This document shows, piece after piece, positions 7,923-13,250 of a stretch of DNA of 13,250 nucleotides (position 1 is the stretch's first letter; each line of letters starts with the position of its first letter). A program made the position numbers and the translations under genes. The notes below the pieces were generated by a model. It was not told the origin of the DNA. It did no database searches and saw only the letters and a program-made list of their open reading frames with translations. This DNA is from CAYJAZ01 sp964371865 (GTDB lineage Bacteria > Desulfobacterota > Desulfovibrionia > Desulfovibrionales > Desulfovibrionaceae), in NCBI GenBank assembly GCA_964371865.1, contig CAYJOR010000067.1, forward strand, positions 1 to 13,250. The letters are read 5' to 3'.

Positions 7923-8138
7923 AAATTCTCCTAAACATATCTAGTAGAATTTCATAACATTTTTTTTTATTAAAATAAAGCTATATTTAGCTATACAGAA
8001 GAATTTGCCGAAGAATTTGCCGAATATTTTTTCAATAGAAAAAGTGCAAATAAAAAAAGAAATTCAAACGGATTTTTCCGACTAAATATAATTATTGAAC
8101 AGAATAGTTACTTCATTTTAGTTACCCTAGTTGTTAGA
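7923..8138 (-). promoter_or_regulatory. Upstream region of the yqeB operon with repeats and palindromes
   Basis: No gene is present. The region holds AGCTA-TATT-TAGCT (7979-7992), a direct tandem repeat GAAGAATTTGCC twice (7998-8009 and 8010-8021), and CGGA-TTTT-TCCG (8069-8080). These are candidate operator elements for the yqeB operon read on the minus strand. No good -35/-10 pair could be picked out with confidence. Confidence 0.4.
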
Positions 8139-8169
8139 CGAAAAAAAACCGCCTCGTAAAGAGGCGGTT
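8139..8169 (-). terminator. Rho-independent terminator of the HdeA-like gene
   Basis: AACCGCCTC (8147-8155) and GAGGCGGTT (8161-8169) form a perfect 9 bp GC-rich stem with a 5 nt loop. Read on the minus strand the stem is followed by a run of eight T residues (8141-8148, partly in the stem). It lies 26 bp after the stop of the minus-strand gene at 8196. Confidence 0.92.
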
Positions 8170-8195
8170 ATAAATTTATGCGGAAAAATTATTTA

Positions 8196-8714
8196 TTATT
8201 CAAAGTAGTTTACTAGGAAGTCTGAAGGAATTGCATTTGGATTGCTTGAGCAAAATGCACCATAGCTTTGAGCAAATTCAGTCATGCTATTATCAGCCAA
8301 GCTTATGCCATAGAAACCAGCTGAAAAACCAGTCCACCAAGTAACAATTTGAGTTTGTGCTACAGGTTCTGTTGCTGCTAAAGTTGAACATGGGATAGTA
8401 TCCATATCAATATCTTCTGAATTTTCTGGATAGTCAGGGAGTACATCGGATACATTATCAAATGTTGAGTTTGGATTTTTTGAGCAGTAGTTTACTGTGT
8501 GATTAAATAGAGTATCTAACCAAGCTATAGAAGTAATTGTTGATTCTCCGCCAGCTGAAAGAATTCCGTCTAACATATATACTAAGTTAGCCTTACCTTC
8601 TTCTGGAGCAGCGTTGAAAACTTTACAATCAATTTCAGTTAAAGCTGCATTAGCTGTTCCTGACAATGCAAAAAAAATAGCCACAAGACAATTCAAAATA
8701 AGTTTAGATTTCAT
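8196..8714 (-). CDS. Secreted tandem HdeA-like protein (periplasmic)
   Basis: A 172-residue protein with a clear Sec signal peptide: basic start MKSK, hydrophobic core and ANA|A cleavage after residue 23. The mature part appears to be two copies of an HdeA/HdeB-like domain. Copy one runs from C30 to C77 and copy two from C109 to C155, so the cysteine pairs are 47 and 46 residues apart, close to the single disulfide spacing in HdeA. Each copy ends the same way: F-x5-YCSKNPN and FAQSYGAFCSSNPN. HdeA and HdeB are acid-activated periplasmic chaperones, but similarity here is by layout only, so a chaperone role is not proven. Mature residues are acidic (Asp/Glu-rich linker 92-107). AAGGAA lies upstream of the ATG and the gene has its own terminator, so it is monocistronic. 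An alternative is an unrelated secreted Cys-pair protein. Confidence 0.7.
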   Translation of the reverse strand: MKSKLILNCLVAIFFALSGTANAALTEIDCKVFNAAPEEGKANLVYMLDGILSAGGESTITSIAWLDTLFNHTVNYCSKNPNSTFDNVSDVLPDYPENSEDIDMDTIPCSTLAATEPVAQTQIVTWWTGFSAGFYGISLADNSMTEFAQSYGAFCSSNPNAIPSDFLVNYFE

Positions 8715-8803
8715 GATTTTTTCCTTTATAAAGTTGTTTGGGTTAGGGTATGTTTCTAAATTAAAAAAGTATATTATTTAGCAAAATACAATTTGATTTT
8801 TAT

Positions 8804-8818
8804 ACATGGCAGTCATGT
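8804..8818. promoter_or_regulatory. Inverted repeat upstream of the HdeA-like gene
   Basis: ACATG-GCAGT-CATGT is a perfect 5 bp inverted repeat with a 5 bp spacer, about 90 bp before the HdeA-like start. A possible -10 TATACT (minus strand, 8768-8773) lies about 35 bp downstream of it, which would put the repeat near -50, the place of an activator site. The protein that binds is unknown. Confidence 0.35.
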
Positions 8819-8904
8819 GTAAAATATTTGACGATGTCTAAAATATAAAAATTAATTTAGTAGCGTATTATTAATCTAAAAAATAATTTTTGTCAAATGG
8901 CTTT

Positions 8905-8940
8905 AATTGTTTCACTAATTTCAGAGGGGGGGAAACAATT
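8905..8940. repeat. Inverted repeat beyond the arsR-like gene
   Basis: AATTGTTTC (8905-8913) and GAAACAATT (8932-8940) form a perfect 9 bp stem with an 18 nt loop containing part of a run of seven G. It lies just past the stop of the minus-strand regulator gene. The sequence after the stem on that strand is not T-rich, so it may be a weak terminator or a 3'-end hairpin. Confidence 0.45.
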
Positions 8941-8961
8941 ATGGAGAGATCAGTATTATAC

Positions 8962-9288
8962 TTATTTACTTAGTTTAATTTCTATGAGTGTATTTTCATC
9001 GTCAGCTATACAACATTCATTTTGAAAAAAATCGACAATATTTTCGTGCATTTCATGGCTAACTTTACAAAGAAGTGTTCGCCCGACTCTGTCCTGTACA
9101 ATAAGTCCAGCAGAAACCAAACTAGAAATATGATGAGATAAAGTAGAGTGTGGAATTTGTAGTTTTTCTTGTAAACTCCCTACACTTATTCCCTTTTTTC
9201 CAGCACGTATGATATGTTTATAAGTTTGTACTCGAGTGATATGACCAAGCTCTTTAAAAGCTTTTGCAATTTTTTCATCGTTACTCAT
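8962..9288 (-). CDS. ArsR-family transcriptional repressor
   Basis: A 108-residue winged-helix DNA-binding protein, the normal ArsR/SmtB size. Residues about 13-75 form the fold; the recognition helix is HSTLSHHISSLVSAGLI (47-63) followed by the wing VGRTLLCKV. The classical ELCVC metal site of E. coli ArsR is absent. Instead there is a C-terminal pair, C92-C93, plus C74. C-terminal cysteines C95, C96 and C102 bind As(III) in the Acidithiobacillus ferrooxidans ArsR, so a metalloid-sensing role through C92-C93 is plausible. It is divergent from the Cys-rich permease and has a TTGACA promoter overlapping a palindrome, so it probably represses itself and the permease. AAGGAA precedes the ATG. 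The family is certain; the metal is inferred. Confidence 0.9.
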   Translation of the reverse strand: MSNDEKIAKAFKELGHITRVQTYKHIIRAGKKGISVGSLQEKLQIPHSTLSHHISSLVSAGLIVQDRVGRTLLCKVSHEMHENIVDFFQNECCIADDENTLIEIKLSK

Positions 9289-9327
9289 TAGTAATTCCTT
9301 TATAAACTTCTGTATTTTTAGTAGTAT

Positions 9328-9356
9328 AAAATAAAATAATAAATTTATTTTGTCAA
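9328..9356 (-). promoter_or_regulatory. Promoter and operator candidate of the arsR-like gene
   Basis: On the minus strand TTGACA (9351-9356) and TATTTT (9328-9333) are 17 bp apart. Between them lies the perfect 12 bp palindrome AATAAATTTATT (9338-9349), a natural place for autorepression by the ArsR-type protein. Confidence 0.55.
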
Positions 9357-9513
9357 TTTATTTAAAGTGTTCTTATAAAGACTTCTGAATAGTTATTTTC
9401 GAGAGAGTAAAAGCACTTTTTTTAAAAAAGCTTGAATTTTTCTTCAAAAATTGCGCAGATTCTATTTGTAATTCGTTGTAATAACATACTTTTATTTGTA
9501 TTTCGATAATTAT

Positions 9514-9552
9514 AGAAATAACTTGACAAAAGCAAATGTTTTTATTATTTCT
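9514..9552 (+). promoter_or_regulatory. Promoter and operator candidate of the permease
   Basis: TTGACA (9523-9528) and TATTTC (9546-9551) are 17 bp apart. The arms AGAAATAA (9514-9521) and TTATTTCT (9545-9552) form an 8 bp inverted repeat around the promoter, the right arm covering the -10 box, so a dimeric repressor bound there would block polymerase. Confidence 0.5.
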
Positions 9553-9600
9553 AAATTACTCGAAATATCGAAATGAAAAACAAACAAAAAAGAGGTCGTC

Positions 9601-10776
9601 ATGTTTGATTCAATAATGCTTAAAGATGCAGTCAATATGTTTTTATTTCTTGCAACAGAACTTTCAGTGCTCTATTTAATTATAGCGTATTTGATTGGTG
9701 TTTTACAAGAATATATTACTCCAAGTAAAATACAAAATATACTAAGCTCGAAAAAGGGAAAAGGGTATATTATTGCTGGATTTTTAGGAGCGATAACTCC
9801 ATTTTGCTCATGCTCAACCATTCCTTTTCTTAAGGGACTATTGAAAGCTAAAGCAGGTTTTGGACCTATGCTAACTTTTCTTTTTGCAAGTCCGCTCTTA
9901 AATCCTATTATTATAGGTTTATTCTTTGTAACTTTTGGAAGCGAGGTAACAATATTTTACTTCACGGTTGCACTAGGCGTATCAATACTTTCAGGTTATG
10001 TACTTGAAAAAATGGGTTTTGAGAAATATGTAAAAGATTCAGCATACACATCAAATTCTCATGAAGGTTCTTGCTGTTCCACATCGAAATCTGAAATTAA
10101 ACCGATTACTTTAGATGCTAAAAGTTCATGCTGTTCAACTGCAAAACCTGTAGAAGAAAAACTTAGTTCGCTTCAACCTTTGACACCATTATCTGCGCTA
10201 ACCCCAATGGGTGAAACTTCTAACAATGCAACTGAATCTCCTTGTGGTTGTTCTACAAGCGCACCAATGGAAACAATAGAAGCACCTAAATCATCGTGTT
10301 GTTCAAGTAATAAAGTAGAAGAGGCAAAACCTTCTTGTTGTGGAAGTTCTAATGTAAAACCTTCAGCTAATAAATGGTTACGTATTTGGCAGGCAACGTG
10401 GAGAGACTTTAAAAGCGTTCTTCCTTATCTTCTTATAGGTGTTACTTTAGGATCAGTTATCTATGGATTTATGCCGACTGAATTTGTAACAAAAGTAGCT
10501 AATGAAAATAATCCTTTTGCTATTCCTATTGCGGCTGTTATTGGTATTCCTTTATATATTCGTGCTGAAGCGGTTATTCCTTTATCTGCGGCACTTGCAG
10601 CAAAAGGTATGGGACTTGGCGCAGTTATGGCTCTTATTATCGGGAGCGCAGGAGCAAGCTTGACGGAAGTAATACTTCTTAAAGCTATCTTCAAAAATCC
10701 TATGATAATTGCATTTGTAGGTGTTATTTTGACGATGGCAATCAGTGCCGGTTTTATGTATCAATGGATATTCTAG
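9601..10776 (+). CDS. ArsP/SO_0444-type permease with Cys-rich central loop
   Basis: A 391-residue inner-membrane permease (DUF318 family) with two membrane halves, about residues 5-145 and 265-391. The first half has the conserved CSCS motif (C69 and C71) in a TM segment followed by the GPMLTFLFASPLLNP stretch; the second half has the matching PLYIRAEAVIPLSAAL repeat. ArsP of Campylobacter exports trivalent methylated arsenicals, and the SO_0444 branch is annotated as copper/zinc efflux. The connecting loop (146-260) is hydrophilic and carries five cysteine motifs: C158-C159, C177-C178, C215-x-C217, C233-C234 and C246-C247, in Ser/Lys-rich repeats such as SSCCS. They probably bind or deliver a soft metal or metalloid. 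AGAGG lies before the ATG; it is regulated from the divergent region. The class is well supported; the exported ion is not known. Confidence 0.88.
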   Translation: MFDSIMLKDAVNMFLFLATELSVLYLIIAYLIGVLQEYITPSKIQNILSSKKGKGYIIAGFLGAITPFCSCSTIPFLKGLLKAKAGFGPMLTFLFASPLLNPIIIGLFFVTFGSEVTIFYFTVALGVSILSGYVLEKMGFEKYVKDSAYTSNSHEGSCCSTSKSEIKPITLDAKSSCCSTAKPVEEKLSSLQPLTPLSALTPMGETSNNATESPCGCSTSAPMETIEAPKSSCCSSNKVEEAKPSCCGSSNVKPSANKWLRIWQATWRDFKSVLPYLLIGVTLGSVIYGFMPTEFVTKVANENNPFAIPIAAVIGIPLYIRAEAVIPLSAALAAKGMGLGAVMALIIGSAGASLTEVILLKAIFKNPMIIAFVGVILTMAISAGFMYQWIF

Positions 10777-10835
10777 GATATAGTTTTTCTAGGAAACATA
10801 GTCTATTCTATTAAGTTTTCTTTCTAATAAAGTTC

Positions 10836-10893
10836 GAGGGGGAATCCTCAATTTGAGTCAAGCAGTCTTAGCTCAAATTGAGAATTCCCCCTC
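10836..10893. terminator. Long near-perfect hairpin between convergent genes
   Basis: Arms 10836-10857 and 10872-10893 pair over 22 bp with a single C-A mismatch and a 14 nt loop. The stem begins GAGGGGGAAT and each arm ends in CTCAATTTGAG or its complement, itself palindromic. It lies between the permease (plus) and ddh (minus), so it can serve both as a bidirectional terminator, although T tracts are poor on both strands. Confidence 0.65.
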
Positions 10894-10913
10894 AAAAAGT
10901 TTAAGTAAAAATA

Positions 10914-11915
10914 CTATAGTAAGTTTTTACGGAGTTCTTCACCGCTGCATGGTGATAAGTATGCAGGTGGTACGTCAAATACGGTGAATGCGCCTTTTGC
11001 ACCATGTTTTTGGAATCTCACATTTGCACGAGCAAAAGCTACTAAAACAGAAGCAGTAAATTCAGGGTTTGAATCTAATTTTAGTGAATACTCGATCAAG
11101 TGTTTTGAATTTCCACTTGCATCGCTTTGTCCACTTCTAAGAACAAATCCACCATGAGGAATACCGCTGTGATTTTTATCGAGCTCTTCTTGAGAAACGA
11201 AGTTTACGATAGTATCATAATCAGAGAAGTAGTTAGGCATATTCACGATTTCGCTTTTGATTTTTTCTAAATCAGCGCCTTCTTTTGCTACAACGAAACA
11301 CTCTCTTAGATGTTTTTCTCTTGTAGATAATTCAGGATTTTTACCCTCGCGAACTGCTTGAAGAGCTGCTTCTACTGGTATAGTATATTGTTTTGCATCT
11401 GCTACACCTTCAACACGTCTGATTGCGTCAGAATGGCCTTGGCTAACGCCTTTACCCCAAAAAGTGTAATCTGTGCCTTGCGGAAGTATTGCGCCTGCAT
11501 ATAAACGATTGATTGAGAACATACCAGGATCCCAGCCAACTGAAATGATAGCAACTTTTTCAGCTTTTTTAGCAGATTCTTTTACTTTAGCATAGTAAGC
11601 TGGAATATCTGCATGAGTATCGAAGCTGTCTACGATATTGAAATATTGCGCAAGTTCAGGTCCTTGTACTGGAAGATCTGTTGCAGAGCCACCACAAAGA
11701 ATAAGCACATCGATATCTTCTTTTTTGGTAAGAAGGGTATCCATATCTAACACAGGAACGTCAGCATTTATTGGATTGATTGTTGAAGGGTTTCTTCTTG
11801 TAAAAATCCCTACAAGTCTCATGTCAGGGTTTTGTGCAATGGCAAGTTCTGTGCCACGTCCAAGGTTACCGTAACCTACAATTCCTATACGAATTGGGTT
11901 TTCTGTTGAGTTCAT
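10914..11915 (-). CDS. ddh: meso-Diaminopimelate D-dehydrogenase
   Basis: A 333-residue cytoplasmic enzyme that reversibly converts L-2-amino-6-oxopimelate (tetrahydrodipicolinate), ammonia and NADPH to meso-diaminopimelate in one step, for lysine and peptidoglycan. The NADP-binding motif is IGIVGYGNLGR (10-20), followed by CGGSATDLP (74-82). Family-specific substrate-site motifs are VGWDPGMFS (126-134) and TFWGKGVSQGHSDA (151-164); HGGFVLRSGQ and NPEFTASV follow in the C-terminal half. Length is typical (about 320-330). A strong GGAGGAG site (complement of 11918-11924) is close to the ATG. The TauE-type gene lies upstream on the same strand but 210 bp away, so ddh probably has its own promoter there; none could be fixed with confidence. 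No other lysine genes are in view. Confidence 0.95.
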   Translation of the reverse strand: MNSTENPIRIGIVGYGNLGRGTELAIAQNPDMRLVGIFTRRNPSTINPINADVPVLDMDTLLTKKEDIDVLILCGGSATDLPVQGPELAQYFNIVDSFDTHADIPAYYAKVKESAKKAEKVAIISVGWDPGMFSINRLYAGAILPQGTDYTFWGKGVSQGHSDAIRRVEGVADAKQYTIPVEAALQAVREGKNPELSTREKHLRECFVVAKEGADLEKIKSEIVNMPNYFSDYDTIVNFVSQEELDKNHSGIPHGGFVLRSGQSDASGNSKHLIEYSLKLDSNPEFTASVLVAFARANVRFQKHGAKGAFTVFDVPPAYLSPCSGEELRKNLL

Positions 11916-12125
11916 AACTCCTCCAAATATTTATAATTTAAATTAATAATTCAGGTGGATTTTATAGTGCTCAAAATATACCTTCTTAGAAAGATATCTA
12001 GTAAAGTATTAGTGCACACCCTTGGAAAGTATAACTATATTTGAAAGTTCGCAAGCTTTTTTTTATGCACAAAAATTATAAAGTTACATAACTAAGAAGA
12101 CAGTATGATAACTTTTAAACAAATT

Positions 12126-12875
12126 TTAGTTTAAACCACGCCATATACAAGTAAGACTGGATACTGTAAGAAGGACTAAAAGTATCTTGATAAATAAAGC
12201 CGTATTAATACGTTTAGCTATAGGCTTAGATGCGTATAAACCAATAAATAAAGCCACAATACCAATTACAACATACGAAAACATTTCAATAGTGTATAAA
12301 CCCGCACTTGCATGAGTAAGCATTGTTACAGCATTTGAAAAAAACATAAGCCCGTTAATATTAGCAAAGGCTTTTTCTTTATCCCAACCGGCAAACATAG
12401 CATATATTGCAAGTGGTGGAGCACCAAACGAGATTGAAGAATTTAAAACTCCACACGCAAAACCGGCTAGTAATCCGTATCCTATTTTTTCTGATGGTGG
12501 ACGTTTAGCTTTTGGCAATAATTGCCAAGCAACAAATAAAAGAATGAGAATACCCGCACTTAACTGAATTGATTTTGTAGGGATATCTACAAGAATCATA
12601 ACTCCTACAATCGACCCCGGAATTGTTGCAAGAAAAGGAGCTAATATAGACTTGTATGAAAAACTTGCTCGGTATTGCCATAACATCAAAAAAGAAATAG
12701 CCATAACGAAAACAGATGATGTAGGTACAAGAATTTGAGGAGGCATAAAAGAAGCCACAATAGGTAGTGCTACCATAGCTAAACCAATTCCTGCCAAACC
12801 ATTAAAGAAAGCTGCAAAAGCCCACGCAAAAAAGAAAATTAATCCGGTTGTAAGAGTCATTTCTAAATCCAACAT
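12126..12875 (-). CDS. TauE/SafE family membrane permease
   Basis: A 249-residue inner-membrane protein with about eight hydrophobic segments, typical TauE/SafE (sulfite exporter/DUF81) size. The paired family motifs are visible: FFNGLAGIGLAMVALPI near residues 23-39 in the first half and AGFACGVLNSSISFGAPPLA in the second half. Members export sulfite or sulfoacetate, or import anions, but specificity cannot be assigned by motif. The ATG at 12873-12875 was kept; an in-frame ATG five codons later is also possible, as neither has a clear Shine-Dalgarno sequence. The upstream promoter is given separately. The neighbouring ddh has no evident functional link. Confidence 0.88.
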   Translation of the reverse strand: MLDLEMTLTTGLIFFFAWAFAAFFNGLAGIGLAMVALPIVASFMPPQILVPTSSVFVMAISFLMLWQYRASFSYKSILAPFLATIPGSIVGVMILVDIPTKSIQLSAGILILLFVAWQLLPKAKRPPSEKIGYGLLAGFACGVLNSSISFGAPPLAIYAMFAGWDKEKAFANINGLMFFSNAVTMLTHASAGLYTIEMFSYVVIGIVALFIGLYASKPIAKRINTALFIKILLVLLTVSSLTCIWRGLN

Positions 12876-12930
12876 TTAAAAGTTTCTTATAGTTGAGGAA
12901 AAGGTAAAGCCACAACTAGTTTGAAATAAA

Positions 12931-12959
12931 GAATAAAACTATACGAGGCAGTGAGTCAA
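12931..12959 (-). promoter_or_regulatory. Candidate promoter of the TauE-type gene
   Basis: On the minus strand TTGACT (12954-12959) and TTATTC (12931-12936) are 17 bp apart, about 55 bp before the ATG at 12875. The -35 box is good, the -10 box only fair. Confidence 0.4.
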
Positions 12960-13157
12960 CATTTATTTTACTACAAAAATAAACTTAGTCTACGTCATTA
13001 TTCCAATTTATGATTTCTTGATGGGGAAAACCTCGTTTTTCATTAAAAAATAATTATTATTTCAATTTGTTATAGAATTGTCTTGTGTTTTTATTTTAGT
13101 CACTCTTGCAAGTATGTTTTATAGGCATGAATTATAAAATTCTATACTCTAATTAAA

Positions 13158-13210
13158 ATTCCACCGCATGCACAAGTTCGGCATAAATACAAAGTTAAAT
13201 GCGGTGAAAT
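13158..13210 (+). repeat. Inverted repeat in a possible leader
   Basis: ATTCCACCGCAT (13158-13169) pairs with ATGCGGTGAAAT (13199-13210), 11 of 12 positions, enclosing a 29 nt loop. It is GC-rich against an AT-rich background. TTTT follows about 7 nt later, which is too weak and distant for a confident terminator, and no gene precedes it on the plus strand. Confidence 0.5.
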
Positions 13211-13229
13211 TAAAAGTTTTGTAAGGAAA

Positions 13230-13250
13230 GGGTGGGGGCTTGGGGGAGGG
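13230..13250 (+). other. G-quadruplex motif at the window edge
   Basis: Four G tracts of 3, 5, 5 and 3 are separated by loops of 1, 3 and 1 nt, which satisfies the canonical quadruplex pattern. It is striking in this AT-rich sequence and may continue beyond the edge. Confidence 0.6.

Larger units (their letters stand above)
9289..9600. promoter_or_regulatory. Divergent regulator/permease promoter region
   Basis: A 312 bp AT-rich region without a gene. It carries the start signals of both divergent genes, given as separate entries, and an outer inverted repeat ATTTCGATA (9500-9508) / TATCGAAAT (9566-9574) that brackets the permease promoter. The middle (about 9365-9480) shows AT-rich sequence but no other clear element. 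Confidence 0.6.
12960..13250. other. Right-end non-coding region
   Basis: No open frame of convincing size occurs on either strand. Elements seen: a GGGGAAAACC-TCGTTTTT stretch (13023-13040) resembling the left arm of the 5673 terminator but lacking its partner, an inverted repeat at 13158-13210, and a G-rich tract at the end. This may be the leader of a plus-strand gene starting outside the window. Confidence 0.4.

Noticed and set aside
7998..8021. CRISPR-like or satellite array
   Set aside because: Only two 12 bp units are adjacent, with no spacers and no further copies.
8941..8973. A 10-codon plus-strand frame (ATG at 8941) behind a purine-rich, G-rich stretch
   Set aside because: It overlaps the end of the regulator gene, is very short and has no promoter or conserved context.
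10461..10764. Open frames antisense to the permease
   Set aside because: They lie opposite well-conserved membrane helices of the permease and have low-complexity, unfamiliar products.
13120..13140. Possible sigma-54 promoter around GGCATGAATTATAAA
   Set aside because: It lacks the GG and GC doublets at the required 10 bp spacing.

Overview
The window is AT-rich DNA of a bacterium. The organism is probably Gram-negative: there is a Sec-exported HdeA-like protein with a clean ANA|A signal-peptidase site, canonical Shine-Dalgarno sites and Rho-independent terminators. A molybdenum hydroxylase with selenium-cofactor maturation genes, a Cys-rich ArsP/SO_0444-type permease and meso-diaminopimelate dehydrogenase together suggest an anaerobe. 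A low-GC member of the Desulfovibrio-like group would fit, but that is a guess; no rRNA or other marker gene is present.

Positions 1-5728, plus strand, hold a three-subunit molybdenum hydroxylase of the xanthine dehydrogenase/4-hydroxybenzoyl-CoA reductase superfamily: the end of the 2Fe-2S subunit, the Mo-pterin subunit and the FAD subunit. The FAD subunit carries an insert with four cysteines. A hairpin follows, then a small two-helix membrane protein and a sodium:solute symporter, and a strong terminator. The symporter probably imports the substrate of the hydroxylase.

Positions 5729-8138, minus strand and convergent with the first block, hold the maturation genes. These are a YqeB-type protein followed 4 bp later by a fusion of a MocA-like molybdopterin nucleotidyltransferase with YqeC. 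YqeB and YqeC are the known markers of selenium-dependent molybdenum hydroxylases, so the two blocks together read as one utilisation locus: transporter, enzyme and cofactor assembly. The substrate cannot be read from the sequence.

Positions 8139-9288, minus strand, hold a terminator, a secreted protein that looks like two HdeA-type domains in tandem, and an ArsR-family repressor with a C-terminal Cys-Cys pair. The repressor is divergent from a permease at 9601-10776 whose central loop has five cysteine-pair motifs. The shared 312 bp region has a TTGACA promoter in each direction, each with a palindromic element, so this is probably a metalloid or metal efflux unit.

Positions 10777-13250 hold a long near-perfect hairpin between convergent genes, then meso-diaminopimelate dehydrogenase (lysine and peptidoglycan precursor) and a TauE/SafE permease, both on the minus strand. 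The last 375 bases have no gene. They contain a promoter for the permease, an inverted repeat, and a four-tract G-quadruplex motif at the very edge. No tRNA, rRNA, insertion sequence or CRISPR array was seen.
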